DNA from: Streptomyces griseosporeus
GTDB taxonomy: Bacteria > Actinomycetota > Actinomycetes > Streptomycetales > Streptomycetaceae
Direction of reading: 5' to 3'
Assembly: GCF_014656055.1 (NCBI RefSeq)
Contig: NZ_BNBR01000001.1
Span: 1,757,165-1,821,164, forward strand
Length of the DNA: 64,000 bases
The notes beneath the pieces were generated by a model that was given only the letters and a program-made list of their open reading frames with translations, was not told where the DNA came from and ran no database searches. The stretch's first letter is position 1. Every line of letters begins with the position of its first letter. The translations under genes were made by a program, and so were the position numbers. This document shows, piece by piece, positions 1-9,358 of this stretch.

Positions 1-56
1 ATCCGCACCGGCCGGCCCGCCTGTTCAGGGACCGCTCAGCGGTCTGTCGCTCGGAG

Positions 57-79
57 GGCCGGCTTCGTGAAGCCCGGCC
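57..79 (-). terminator. Putative terminator of the S8 protease gene
   Basis: A hairpin with arms ggccggctt and aagcccggcc (one bulged base) around a short loop lies just beyond the stop codon of the minus-strand protease gene. It has no T-run, which is usual for Streptomyces terminators. The first 56 bases of the window show a second small inverted repeat (ccgctcagcgg) and no gene. Confidence 0.5.
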
Positions 80-86
80 GTCCGGG

Positions 87-1892
87 TCAGAAGGTCAGCG
101 CCCAGCTGTTGAGCGTGCCCGTGTCGTAGGACGCGACGTCCTGGACGCGCAGCTTCCAGGTGCCGTTGGCCGCCTCGCTGGAGGCGTCCACCGTGTAGGT
201 GGTGTTGACGTTGTCCGCGGAGTCGGAGGAGCTGGAGTTCTTCAGCCGGTAGGCGGTGCCGTCGGGCGCAACCAGGTCGATGACCAGGTCGCCCCGGTAG
301 GTGTGGGTGATGTTCACCGCGACCTTCAGGGTGGCGGGCGCGTTGCCGCTCAGGCCGCTGACCGCGAGGGACGAGGTGATCGCGGAGCCGGCGTCCGGGA
401 TGGCGACCGCGGTGGAGTTGGTGAAGGTGGTGCCCCCCGTGGAGCCGCCGGAGCCGCTCACCGCCTGCACGGTCTTCGCCGCGTCCGCGAGGCCGGCGCC
501 GCAGCCGCCGGAGCAGGTGCCCGGCAGCGGGCGGGCGTTGGCCTTGATCGCCGACTCGATCTGCGCCGGGGTCAGGGACGCGTTGGCGGACTTCATCAGC
601 GCGACCAGGCCCGCGATGTGCGGGGTGGCCATGCTGGTGCCCTGGTAGTAGGCGTACGACTCGGTGGACGGCGTCCGGGTGCCGGAGTTCAGCGTGGACA
701 GGATGCCGTTGGCGGTGCCGGTGCTGGTCTGGCCGCCGGGCGCGGAGATGTCCACCAGGGAGCCGTAGTTGGAGTAGGAGGCCTTCGAGCCGGTGCGGTT
801 GGTCGCGGCGACCGAGATGACGTTGTTGCAGTTGCCCGGCGAGTGGTTCGCGACGTTGTCGTTCTCGTTGCCCGCGGCCACGACGACGGTGGTGCCGCGG
901 CTGACCGCCGCGTTGATGGCGTTCTGGGTGGCCGAGGTGCAGGCGCCGTCGCCGCCCAGGGACATGTTGATGACCTTGGCGACGTTGGAGTTGGCGGGCA
1001 CGCCGGAGACGGTGCCGCCGGACGCCCAGGTGATGGCGTCGATGATGTCGGAGTCGTAGCCGCCGCACTTGCCGAGGACGCGCAGCGGGGAGATCTTCGC
1101 GCCGTAGGCGATGCCGGCGACGCCCTTGCCGTTGTTGGTGACGGCGGCGATGGTGCCGGCGACGTGGGTGCCGTGCCAGGAGGAGTTGCTGCCGGGGACG
1201 TTGGTGCCGCACTCGTTGTCGGCGTACCAGTCGCCCGGGTCGGCCGGGTTGCTGTCGCGGCCGTCGCCGTCGACGGAGACGGCGGTGTCGGAGATGAAGT
1301 CGTATCCGCCGACGATGTTGGCGGCCAGGTCGGAGTGGGCGACGTAGCCGGTGTCGATGACGGCGACGGTGACGCCGCTGCCGGTGGCGATGTCCCAGGC
1401 GCCGGGCACGCGCATGCCGGCGGTCTCCTCGAACAGGTCCCACTGCTTGCCGTACTCGGTGTCGTTCGGCGTGGCCATCGGCTTGTTGAGGCGGTCCGGC
1501 ACGACGTAGGCGACCTGCGGGTCGGCCCTGAACTCGGCGACCACGTCGGCGACGTCCGCGCGGGTGGCGCGCGCGCCGAGGTCGACGAGGGCGGCGCCGG
1601 TGCCGAGGCGGCGCCGGAAGTCGGCGTCCGTTCCGGCCTCCTTGCCCTTGGCGGCGGCGTCGGCCTCGGCGGCCCGGTTGGAGGTGGCCTCCTCGGCGCC
1701 CGGCTTGTAACCGACGATGAGCCGCTCGGCGGGCACGCCCGGTGCGGCCTCGGTCTGGGCGGCGGGAACGGCGGCCTCGGCCGTGGGGGCCTGCGGGGCG
1801 GCGGCGACCGCGGCGGTGGCGGCCGTGAGCAGGGCCGCGGAGACCGCGGCGACGGATATCAGCTTCCGTCCGGTGGCGTGGGGTGTACGCAA
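87..1892 (-). CDS. Secreted S8 (subtilisin-like) serine protease with C-terminal P domain
   Basis: The 601-residue product has a Sec signal peptide (about 1-32), an I9-type inhibitory propeptide (about 55-135) and a subtilisin fold. The catalytic triad is visible as Asp180 (VIDTG), His243 (HGTHVAG) and Ser420 (GTSMATPH), with the oxyanion Asn in AAGNEND near 342. After a Gly/Ser linker, residues about 490-601 form a P/Homo B domain (THTYRGDLVIDLVAPDG), as in proprotein-convertase-type and many actinobacterial proteases, where it stabilises the catalytic domain or aids targeting. It should be exported and activated by propeptide cleavage, acting on extracellular protein. The ATG start is followed directly by the basic n-region of the signal. 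It is transcribed away from the LPMO gene and ends at a hairpin. Confidence 0.95.
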   Translation of the reverse strand: MRTPHATGRKLISVAAVSAALLTAATAAVAAAPQAPTAEAAVPAAQTEAAPGVPAERLIVGYKPGAEEATSNRAAEADAAAKGKEAGTDADFRRRLGTGAALVDLGARATRADVADVVAEFRADPQVAYVVPDRLNKPMATPNDTEYGKQWDLFEETAGMRVPGAWDIATGSGVTVAVIDTGYVAHSDLAANIVGGYDFISDTAVSVDGDGRDSNPADPGDWYADNECGTNVPGSNSSWHGTHVAGTIAAVTNNGKGVAGIAYGAKISPLRVLGKCGGYDSDIIDAITWASGGTVSGVPANSNVAKVINMSLGGDGACTSATQNAINAAVSRGTTVVVAAGNENDNVANHSPGNCNNVISVAATNRTGSKASYSNYGSLVDISAPGGQTSTGTANGILSTLNSGTRTPSTESYAYYQGTSMATPHIAGLVALMKSANASLTPAQIESAIKANARPLPGTCSGGCGAGLADAAKTVQAVSGSGGSTGGTTFTNSTAVAIPDAGSAITSSLAVSGLSGNAPATLKVAVNITHTYRGDLVIDLVAPDGTAYRLKNSSSSDSADNVNTTYTVDASSEAANGTWKLRVQDVASYDTGTLNSWALTF

Positions 1893-2256
1893 GGGCTTTG
1901 CCTTTCGTGGCCGATTCCGCGCAGGGCGGAGCGGCGGGTGGACGCGCTTCGTCGTCGAAGCGGAGGGGGGTGTGCCGAAAAGCGGCGCGATGGCCGGCCG
2001 TGCGCGGGTCGCCGTCCCACCGGGGTTACCTGTGGGTCAGCTGTGCAGGAACGATAGGCAAACCGCAGGTCGCGGGGATACAGAGGAAACCCTCGATCTG
2101 GCCGGAAACTCCCCCTGCCCTACGGCGGGTTGGGCGGGTTTTACGGCCCTTCGTCACCCTCCGGGCGGCCGGTGCCGGCCGTTGAACGCACGGAACCGGA
2201 TGCCCGTACTGATGGGTGCAGGCCATGCCCCTCCCCCGGCCGAGGAGACCTCCCCG
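1893..2256. other. Divergent intergenic region (protease / LPMO), no gene seen
   Basis: This 364-bp stretch separates two divergently transcribed exported-enzyme genes and must hold both promoters. Open frames crossing it are GC-skew shadows without signal peptides or ribosome-binding sites. I could not assign a confident -35/-10 pair, and no dre-like DasR element was recognised here. Confidence 0.5.
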
Positions 2257-3204
2257 ATGCCCCGGAAGACCACGCCCCGCCGCCGTACCGCCCTGGCGGC
2301 CACCGCCGCCGCTCCCCTGCTGCTCGGGCTGTGGGCGGCGGGCCCGGCCGGGGCGCACGGCGCGCCGACGGACCCGGTGAGCCGGGTGTACGCCTGCTCG
2401 CCGGAGGGCGGCGCGGCGGCCCGGTCGGCGGCGTGCCGGGCGGCGGTCGCGGCGAACGGCGGGACGCCCTTCACGGCGTGGGACAACCTGCGGGTGGCGG
2501 ACGTCGGCGGCCGGGACCGCCGGGTGATCCCGGACGGTGAGCTGTGCAGCGGCGGGCTCGCCGCCTACCGCGGCCTGGATCTCGCCCGCACGGACTGGCC
2601 GTCGACACGGCTGACGCCGGGGACCACGGTGACGCTGCGGTACGCCTCGACGATCCCGCACACCGGCACGTTCCGGCTCTATCTCACCGAGGCCGGCTAC
2701 GACCCGTCCCGGCCGCTGACCTGGTCGGACCTGCCCGAGCGGCCCCTCGCCGAGGTCAAGGACCCGCCGCTGACGGACGGGGCGTACCGCATCCCGGTCA
2801 GGCTTCCGGCGGACCGCACCGGACGCCATGTGCTGTACACGGTCTGGCAGAACAGCAGCACGCCGGACACCTATTACTCGTGTTCCGACGTGGTGTTGGC
2901 GGGAGGTGCGCCAACGAGGCCGAAGCCGTCCCAGGCGGCCCCTGCCGCCGGCCCGAAGCCGTCCGGCGCAACCCCCGCCGGCACGACGCCCGCGAGCACG
3001 ACCCCTGCCGGCACGACACCCGCGAGCACGCCCCCCGCCGGCACCGCGCCCGCACCGACCGCTGTCGTCGGCGCTGCCCGTACGGCCGCGGACACCGGCG
3101 GCGCCTCCTTCGCCCCCGGTGCCCCGCTGCTCGCGGGCGGCGCCGCCGCGGTGCTGCTGCTCACCGGGGGCGCCGCCCTGGCCGTACGGCTGCGCAGGCG
3201 CTGA
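2257..3204 (+). CDS. AA10 lytic polysaccharide monooxygenase with C-terminal membrane anchor
   Basis: The ATG at 2257 begins a 315-residue protein with a Tat/Sec-like signal (RRRTALAATAAAP) ending AGA before His34. In AA10 LPMOs this first mature residue is the N-terminal half of the copper 'histidine brace'; a second His near residue 135 (TIPHTGTF) is the likely partner. The catalytic domain (about 34-215) has AA10-like features (HGAPTDPVSR, YYSCSDV near the end) and would oxidatively cleave chitin or cellulose. A Pro/Thr/Ala linker with TTPAST/TTPAGT repeats follows (about 225-268). The tail has a hydrophobic segment and RLRRR, preceded by AADTGG, a degenerate form of the LAXTG class E sortase signal. 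It may therefore be wall- or membrane-anchored rather than freely secreted. Substrate is not readable from the sequence. Confidence 0.88.
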   Translation: MPRKTTPRRRTALAATAAAPLLLGLWAAGPAGAHGAPTDPVSRVYACSPEGGAAARSAACRAAVAANGGTPFTAWDNLRVADVGGRDRRVIPDGELCSGGLAAYRGLDLARTDWPSTRLTPGTTVTLRYASTIPHTGTFRLYLTEAGYDPSRPLTWSDLPERPLAEVKDPPLTDGAYRIPVRLPADRTGRHVLYTVWQNSSTPDTYYSCSDVVLAGGAPTRPKPSQAAPAAGPKPSGATPAGTTPASTTPAGTTPASTPPAGTAPAPTAVVGAARTAADTGGASFAPGAPLLAGGAAAVLLLTGGAALAVRLRRR

Positions 3205-3222
3205 ACTGACCGGCTTGGTCGC

Positions 3223-3891
<669 letters not shown>

Positions 3892-4085
3892 TCAGGAAGT
3901 GGGGGTCGAACGAGGGCTGCACGCAGGACGCCCGTCGTGCGCCCGGCCGAAGGGCGTGGGGGGTGTGGGGAGACCTTCGGCCGGGCCGGGCGGAAAGGGC
4001 TTGTGCCGGACGATGTGTGGCGGCGCGCCACGGGCATGCCGGGCGCAGTGGATCCGGCGCCACGGATCCGGGCTGACGTAGCAGA

Positions 4086-4115
4086 GTTGTAGACCTGAAT
4101 TTCTGTCAACGTCAA
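4086..4115 (-). promoter_or_regulatory. Candidate promoter for the secreted-protein gene
   Basis: Read on the minus strand: TTGACG, an 18-bp spacer, then TACAAC. This is close to the HrdB-type consensus. It sits about 210 bp upstream of the start at 3876, giving a long leader if used. Confidence 0.45.
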
Positions 4116-4163
4116 GGCTTCACAGGGAAGTTGAAGTACGTGCACGGATCATGCACAACACCC

Positions 4164-4193
4164 TTGACCCCCGACTGTAACCATCGGTAACTT
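4164..4193 (+). promoter_or_regulatory. Candidate promoter for the DUF6230-DUF6114 operon
   Basis: TTGACC, an 18-bp spacer and TAACTT lie about 165 bp before the ATG at 4357. The hexamers fit a housekeeping promoter moderately well. There is no experimental support. Confidence 0.4.
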
Positions 4194-4356
4194 CCGATTG
4201 GCTACTACCGCGTAACACGAAAGCCCTTGCGGCCCACGGAAGGTGCGGAGGGCGGGCGCGGCAGTCGCCGTCCGCGCCAGGACATCGCGTCAGTGCACGT
4301 CAGTGAAGGTCAGCGCACTCCATCACCCCGCGTTCACCATGCTTACGGGAGCAGAC

Positions 4357-5013
4357 ATGGAAAGCGGTTCCGCAGCCAGCGCACCGGAAGAGACGGCGGG
4401 CAGCGCCCCGGAGGACACCGAAAGACGCGGCCGGGTCCGGCTGCGGCGCGCCGCCGTGCTCGCGGTGCCCGCGACCCTGGTCGCCGCCGGCCTCGCGGTC
4501 CTCACCGCGCAGGGCGCCCTCGGCGTGCAGTTCGCCATCTCCGGCATGCCGTTCACCGTCACCGCCACCGACCTCGAAGGGACCGGCTTCGAGCAGTTCG
4601 GCGCGCTGGACAACATGGCGGAGGGCAGCCCCAACGCCGGTGACACCGGCGGTCAGGTGCTGGTCGTCACCTCCGCGATCAAGAACGCCACCCTGACCAA
4701 GCTGTGCCAGAGCGTCGACCTCGGCGGCACCAACCTGCTGATCACCGCGGGCGGCGGCAAGGACAAGGTGACCGCGACCGACCTGACCACCGACTCCACC
4801 GAGCTGTCCGGCAACGCCGACTTCGGCAACATCGAGATCGGCAACGACGCCAGCACGCTCACCAAGGCCGGGGTGAAGGGGCCGATCGGCGTCTTCAGCC
4901 AGCAGGCCGACACCGTGCACATCGGCGACCTGCGGCAGACCAACTACGCCACGACCGCCGCGGTGTTCCGGCTGCCCGGTCTGAAGCTGCGCTTCAGCGA
5001 CAAGGGCTGCTGA
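4357..5013 (+). CDS. DUF6230-family membrane-anchored exported protein
   Basis: The ATG at 4357 follows GGGAG by five bases; upstream in-frame starts lack a ribosome-binding site. The 218-residue protein has an acidic N-terminus (MESGSAASAPEE), a basic stretch (RRGRVRLRRA) and one hydrophobic segment at about 30-52, so it should be anchored with the rest outside. The outer domain is Gly/Thr/Asn-rich with repeated TDLTTDST/GNADFGNIEIGND patterns and cysteines in LCQSV and at the C-terminus (DKGC). It matches the DUF6230 family as I remember it, whose function is unknown. The next gene starts 4 bp after the stop, so the two are almost certainly co-translated and may form a complex. Confidence 0.85.
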   Translation: MESGSAASAPEETAGSAPEDTERRGRVRLRRAAVLAVPATLVAAGLAVLTAQGALGVQFAISGMPFTVTATDLEGTGFEQFGALDNMAEGSPNAGDTGGQVLVVTSAIKNATLTKLCQSVDLGGTNLLITAGGGKDKVTATDLTTDSTELSGNADFGNIEIGNDASTLTKAGVKGPIGVFSQQADTVHIGDLRQTNYATTAAVFRLPGLKLRFSDKGC

Positions 5014-5017
5014 GCCG

Positions 5018-5473
5018 ATGCCCGGGCGCGCACGGACGGGGCCGCGGGCGGCCTTCCGCCGCTGGCGGCACGGGCGGCCGTTCTGGGGTGGGCTGCTGCT
5101 CGCCCTGGGCGGCGGCGAGATCCTGCTGACCGAGAAGGCGTCGCTCAAGGTCGTCCTGCACATCGGGATGCAGGGGCTGGCCGGGTATCTGCTGCCGGCC
5201 CTGATGGTGCTGCTCGGCGTGCTGATCCTGGTCAACCCGGCCCAGCGGCTGTTCTACTCGCTCACCGGCATCCTGCTGTCCCTGGGCACCTGGCTCACGT
5301 CCAACCTGGGCGGCTTCTTCCTCGGCCTGCTCCTCGGCGCGACCGGCAGCTGCCTGGCCTTCGGCTGGCTGCCGGACCAGGAGCCGCGCCGCGGCCCGCT
5401 GCGCCGGCGCAGGGAAGCCGCCGCACGACGGCGGTCCCCGGCGCCGGTCACCACGGGCGAGGAACCGGCATGA
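5018..5473 (+). CDS. DUF6114-family integral membrane protein
   Basis: The 151-residue protein has a basic N-terminus (RARTGPRAAFRRWRHGR), then four hydrophobic segments between about 22 and 118 (GLLLALGGGEILL, GMQGLAGYLLPALMVLLGV, LFYSLTGILLSLGTWL, GGFFLGLLLGATGSCLAFGW), and an Arg-rich cytoplasmic tail. It is the usual partner of the DUF6230 gene, four bases downstream of it, and its stop overlaps the first base of a strong hairpin that ends the operon. No enzymatic motif is seen; a scaffold or channel role for the surface partner is only inference. Confidence 0.85.
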   Translation: MPGRARTGPRAAFRRWRHGRPFWGGLLLALGGGEILLTEKASLKVVLHIGMQGLAGYLLPALMVLLGVLILVNPAQRLFYSLTGILLSLGTWLTSNLGGFFLGLLLGATGSCLAFGWLPDQEPRRGPLRRRREAAARRRSPAPVTTGEEPA

Positions 5474-5498
5474 GTCGGGGCGGGCCCGCGCCCCGACT
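5473..5498. terminator. Bidirectional terminator between DUF6114 and the betaine-type SBP gene
   Basis: A 10-bp perfect stem (agtcggggcg / cgccccgact) with a 6-base loop fills the gap between two convergent genes, so it can serve both strands. Confidence 0.75.
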
Positions 5499-5501
5499 GC
5501 G

Positions 5502-6497
5502 TCAGGCCAGGCCCGCCGACTCCAGCCACGCCCGGGCCACGTCCAGCGGGTCCTTGTCGTCCAGCTGGACCTGGGCGCCGAGGTCGAGCAGCGTCTTGGT
5601 GTCGAGCTTGGCCGAGACGGCGTTCAGCGCGTCGACGCCCTGCTGGGACAGGCCGCCCTTGTAGACGAGCGGCTGCACGTTCGCGAAGCCGAAGAGGTTC
5701 TTCGGGTCCTGCAGGACGACGAACTTCTCCTTGGCGATGGTGGGGTCGGTGGTGAAGATGTCCGCGGCCTGCACGGTGTTCTTCTTCAGCGCCTCCTTGG
5801 TGAGCGGACCGCCCGCGTCCAGCGCCTTGAAGGACTTGAACTCCAGGCCGTAGACCTCCTTGAGGCCGACCAGGCCCTGCTGCCGGGTCTGGAACTCCGG
5901 CGAGCCGCCGATGACCAGGTCCTTCGCGATCCCCTTGAGGTCGGCGATGCTCGACTGCGAGGTCAGCTTGTACTTGCTCGCCGTCTCGGCGTTGAGCGTG
6001 ACCGAGTCCTTGTCCTGGGCCGCGGACGGCTGCAGCAGCGTCAGCTTGTGGTCGAGCTTGGCGTTGATCGCCGCGGTCGTCTCCTCGGTGCTCTTCGGCG
6101 CGGCCTTCTTGTCGAGGTAGGCGAGGAGCGAGCCGTTGTACTCGGGCAGGACCGTGATCGAGCCGTTCTTGATCAGGCCGTACGTCGTCTCGCGGCTGCC
6201 GATGTTCGGCTTGTAGGTGACCTTGACGCCCTTGGCCTTCAGTGCCTCGCCGTAGATGTCGGCGAGCAGGATGCTCTCGGGGAAGTTGTTCGAACCGACG
6301 ACCACGGTGCCGCCGTCGGCCTTGCCGCCGTCCAGCGGGTCGCCGCCGTCGGAGGAGGAACAGCCCGCCAGCAGGCCGGTCGCGGCGAGAAGCGCCGCGG
6401 CCGTGGCCGCCGTACCCGAGAGCCTGCTGAGGGACCTGTTGCTGCCGCCGGTAGAAGTCACGGTTCGATCCAAGCCAGCACCTTCTCGATCAGTCAA
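5502..6497 (-). CDS. Quaternary-amine ABC transporter, substrate-binding lipoprotein (OpuC/OsmF type)
   Basis: The product carries a lipobox (LLAGC) after a hydrophobic signal, so it is a lipoprotein on the outer face of the membrane. The binding domain follows the OpuAC/ProX pattern (GGTVVVGSNNFPESILLADIYGEAL split as VVGSNNFPES and LLADIYGEAL, then ITVLPEYNGSLL). Ligands in this family are glycine betaine, choline, carnitine or proline betaine. It is last in a four-gene operon, 104 bp after the second permease. The start is uncertain: the boundary given is a TTG; an internal TTG nine codons in has a better-placed AAGG, and a GTG further on gives a more typical signal. All keep the lipobox. 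Confidence 0.9.
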   Translation of the reverse strand: MTDREGAGLDRTVTSTGGSNRSLSRLSGTAATAAALLAATGLLAGCSSSDGGDPLDGGKADGGTVVVGSNNFPESILLADIYGEALKAKGVKVTYKPNIGSRETTYGLIKNGSITVLPEYNGSLLAYLDKKAAPKSTEETTAAINAKLDHKLTLLQPSAAQDKDSVTLNAETASKYKLTSQSSIADLKGIAKDLVIGGSPEFQTRQQGLVGLKEVYGLEFKSFKALDAGGPLTKEALKKNTVQAADIFTTDPTIAKEKFVVLQDPKNLFGFANVQPLVYKGGLSQQGVDALNAVSAKLDTKTLLDLGAQVQLDDKDPLDVARAWLESAGLA

Positions 6498-6601
6498 GCG
6501 AATTCGGACCGCCGCGCGGCTTCGTTACGCGGCCGGAACACCCCGGACGCACCCGTCCGCAAGGGCCACGGCGGCCAGGGCAGTTGGGGCGGAGTGAGCC
6601 G

Positions 6602-7270
6602 TCAGCCGCCGCGGCGCACCCCCGGTGACACGGCGAGACGGCCCGCCGCCCAGAAGAGCGCGAGGGTCGCGAGGGCGAGGGCGGCCACCAGGGTGGCGCC
6701 GCCCACGACCTTCTCGTAGTCGTGCTGGTAGAGGCCGTCGATGATGTAGCGGCCGAGGCCGCCGAGGCTGACGTACGCCGCGATGGTGGCCGTCGAGACG
6801 ATCTGCACGGCCGCCGAGCGCAGGCCGCCGAGGACGACGGGGAGCGCGACCGGCAGTTCCACCTGGAGCAGGACGCGGCTCTCGGACATGCCCATGCCGC
6901 GGGCCGCGTCCACCGGGGACGGGTCGACGGACCGCACCGCCTCGTACGTGGTGACGAGGATCGGCGGGACGGCGAGCACGACCAGCGGGATCATCACCGG
7001 CACCAGTCCGAACCCGAACAGGATGAACATCAGCACCAGCAGCCCGAAGCTGGGCAGCGCGCGGGCGGCGGTGGCGAGGAACGCCAGGACGTTCCCGCCG
7101 CGTCCGGTGTGCCCGGTGAGCAGGCCGGCCGGCAGCCCGACGGCGGCGGCGATCGCGAACGCGGTCACCGAGTACCGCAGGTGTTCCAGCAGGCGGGCGG
7201 GGATGCCGTCGTAGCCGTGCCAGTGGGCGCCGTCGCCGAAGAAGGCGCTGACGAAGTGGAGTACGTTCAC
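6602..7270 (-). CDS. Quaternary-amine ABC transporter permease 2
   Basis: The 222-residue integral membrane protein starts at a GTG whose GTGA overlaps the stop of the first permease, a translational-coupling signature. It has about five or six hydrophobic segments and the inner-membrane permease loop (EAVRSVDPSPVDAARGMGMSE, read around residues 110-130) that docks on the ATPase. It is homologous to its neighbour (both OpuCB/OpuCD-type), so the importer is a permease heterodimer. The C-terminal segment ends in RLAVSPGVRRGG. Confidence 0.92.
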   Translation of the reverse strand: MNVLHFVSAFFGDGAHWHGYDGIPARLLEHLRYSVTAFAIAAAVGLPAGLLTGHTGRGGNVLAFLATAARALPSFGLLVLMFILFGFGLVPVMIPLVVLAVPPILVTTYEAVRSVDPSPVDAARGMGMSESRVLLQVELPVALPVVLGGLRSAAVQIVSTATIAAYVSLGGLGRYIIDGLYQHDYEKVVGGATLVAALALATLALFWAAGRLAVSPGVRRGG

Positions 7271-8004
7271 CGGGCTGCGTCCTTGCGTGCGGTGGCGGCC
7301 GGTCCGGGCCCGTCCGTGGCGAGGCGGTCCGCGGCGGCCGGGTCCACGGCGGGCCGGGGCCGGGTGCCGCGCGGCATCCAGGGGGTGAGGATCCGGCGCA
7401 CCAGGACCAGCAGCGCGTCCACGGCGATGGCCAGGACGGCGGTGCTGATGACGGAGAGCCAGATCAGGCGGGGGCGGCCGTACGTCATGCCGGTGTAGAG
7501 CATGTTGCCGAGGGCGCCCTGGTTGCCGATCAGCATGCCGACGCTGACCAGGGAGATGCTGGACACGCTCGCCACCCGCAGGCCGGCGACGATCGCGGGC
7601 GCCGCGATCGGCAACTGCACCTGGAAGTAACGGCGTACGGGGCCGAGGCCCATGCCGGTCGCGGCGTCCAGGGTCTCCTGCGGGACCGAGCGCACGCCGT
7701 CCACGATGGCGGGGACGAGGACGACGAGGCTGTAGACGGCCAGCGGGATCATCACGGTGGTCTCGGTCTGGCCGGTGTAGTCGATGAGGACGACGAAGAA
7801 GGCGAGGGACGGGATCGCGTACAGCACGGTCGTCAGCCCCAGCACCGGCGCGTACAGCCAGCGCAGCCGGACACACAGCTGGGCGACGGGCAGCGCGAGC
7901 AGCAGTCCGGCGGCGACCGGGATCAGGGCCTCCCGCAGATGCAGGCCGACGAGGCCGAGGTAGCTGTGCTGGAGGTCGCTCGGGAGGTCGAACAGGCCAC
8001 TCAT
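7267..8004 (-). CDS. Quaternary-amine ABC transporter permease 1
   Basis: This 245-residue permease has six predicted membrane segments and the conserved loop DGVRSVPQETLDAATGMGLG (about 137-156). It overlaps the ATPase stop by ATGA and the second permease start by GTGA, so all three are coupled. The tail (about 215-245) is a hydrophilic extension rich in Pro and Ala. With the CBS-bearing ATPase this matches osmoprotectant importers of the OpuC type; in soil streptomycetes these take up compatible solutes or choline-like carbon sources. Confidence 0.92.
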   Translation of the reverse strand: MSGLFDLPSDLQHSYLGLVGLHLREALIPVAAGLLLALPVAQLCVRLRWLYAPVLGLTTVLYAIPSLAFFVVLIDYTGQTETTVMIPLAVYSLVVLVPAIVDGVRSVPQETLDAATGMGLGPVRRYFQVQLPIAAPAIVAGLRVASVSSISLVSVGMLIGNQGALGNMLYTGMTYGRPRLIWLSVISTAVLAIAVDALLVLVRRILTPWMPRGTRPRPAVDPAAADRLATDGPGPAATARKDAAR

Positions 8005-9191
8005 CGCGCGGCCTTCGCGGCCGTGCCGTCGGTCCCCGGTTCTGCCGTGCCGTCGGGCTCCGCACCGGTCGCGCCCTCGGTCTTCGCCCCCGCCGCGTGG
8101 GCGGTGCGGATGGCGTCGCCGATGGCCTGCTGGGAGACGACGCCGGTGACGCGGCCGGTGTCGTCCACGGCGACGGCCCAGCCGGTGGGTGACAGGACGG
8201 CACAGTCGAGGGCGGCCCGCAGCGAGTCCCGGCCGGCCACGAACGGACGCCCGTACGACAGCAGTCGGGCGGCATCGACCGGCCCGGCGGCGAGCGCGTC
8301 GGGCTCGGCCCAGCCGAGCGGCCTGCCCTCGGGGTCGGTGACGAGCAGGCGGGGGGAGCCGCCGGTGTCCCGGGCGGCGATCTCCTCGGCAGTGGCACCG
8401 GCCGGGACGACCGGGCCGGTGAGCAGGTCCAGCCCGGCGGAGGAGAAGAAGGAGAGCCGGCGGATGCCGCGGTCGGCGCCGAGGAAGTCCTCGACGAAGG
8501 CGTCGGCCGGGTCGGACAGCAGCTCGGCGGGCGGCGCGTACTGCGCGAGCCGCCCGCCGGTGCGCAGGACGGCGACCATCGTGCCGAGCTTCACGGCCTC
8601 GTCGATGTCGTGCGTGACGAAGACGATGGTCTTGCCCAACTCGTCCTGGATCCGCAGCAGTTCGTCCTGGAGGCCCTTCCTGACCACCGGGTCGACGGCC
8701 GAGAACGGCTCGTCCATCAGCAGCACCGGCGGGTCGGCGGCGAGCGCCCGCGCCACGCCGACGCGCTGCTGCTGTCCGCCGGACAGCTGGTAGGGGTACC
8801 GCTCGGCGAGGGAGGCGTCGAGACCGACGCGTTCCATCAACTCGCGTGCCCGGTCTCGTGCCTTGCCCTTGTTCCAGCCGAGCAGGCGCGGCACGGTCGC
8901 GATGTTGTCCACGATGGTGCGGTGCTGGAAGAGGCCGGCGTTCTGGATGACGTATCCCATCGACCGGCGCAGGGTGTTCACGGGCTGCTGCCGGCTGTCG
9001 ACGCCGTCGATGAGGATGCGGCCCTCGCTCGGCTCGACCATCCGGTTGATCATGCGCAGGGTCGTCGTCTTCCCGCAGCCGGAGGGGCCGACGAGGACGG
9101 TGATCGCCCCGTCGGGTATGTCGAGGGAGAGCCGGTCGACCGCCACCGTGCCGTCCGGGTACCGCTTGGTGACTGCATCTATCCGTATCAA
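8001..9191 (-). CDS. Quaternary-amine ABC transporter ATP-binding protein with CBS domains
   Basis: I place the start at a TTG giving a 396-residue protein beginning MIRIDAVTKRYPDGT; an in-frame ATG 20 codons upstream would add a non-homologous extension, and GAAGGG lies 11 bases before the TTG. The ATPase core has Walker A (GPSGCGKTT), Q-loop, signature (LSGGQQQRVG), Walker B (VLLMDEPF) and the His switch (VTHD). After about residue 230, two CBS motifs follow (RLLVTDPEGRPLGW and GWAVAVDDTGRVTGVVS). In OpuA-type systems the CBS pair senses ionic strength and gates uptake. It is the first gene of the operon ATPase-permease-permease-SBP. A TAGACT hexamer at 9271-9276 (minus strand) is a weak -10 candidate. 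Confidence 0.93.
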   Translation of the reverse strand: MIRIDAVTKRYPDGTVAVDRLSLDIPDGAITVLVGPSGCGKTTTLRMINRMVEPSEGRILIDGVDSRQQPVNTLRRSMGYVIQNAGLFQHRTIVDNIATVPRLLGWNKGKARDRARELMERVGLDASLAERYPYQLSGGQQQRVGVARALAADPPVLLMDEPFSAVDPVVRKGLQDELLRIQDELGKTIVFVTHDIDEAVKLGTMVAVLRTGGRLAQYAPPAELLSDPADAFVEDFLGADRGIRRLSFFSSAGLDLLTGPVVPAGATAEEIAARDTGGSPRLLVTDPEGRPLGWAEPDALAAGPVDAARLLSYGRPFVAGRDSLRAALDCAVLSPTGWAVAVDDTGRVTGVVSQQAIGDAIRTAHAAGAKTEGATGAEPDGTAEPGTDGTAAKAAR

Positions 9192-9316
9192 AACGCCGAA
9201 TGCCCTTCGGGTCTGGCAGCTTCCGCCCGCTCGGCTACCGAACGTGATCATGCGGGCGCCGTTGCCGGGCAGTCTAGACGTCGGGTGTGACAGGACTTCG
9301 GCGGTGATGTGAAGGA

Positions 9317-9351
9317 CGCCGGCCGGCCGCGGTGGGGCGAGCCGGCCGGCG
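9317..9351 (-). terminator. Terminator downstream of murC-msrB
   Basis: A perfect 10-bp stem (cgccggccgg / ccggccggcg) with a 15-base loop begins 7 bp beyond the msrB stop. Confidence 0.6.
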
Positions 9352-9358
9352 CGGTGTC

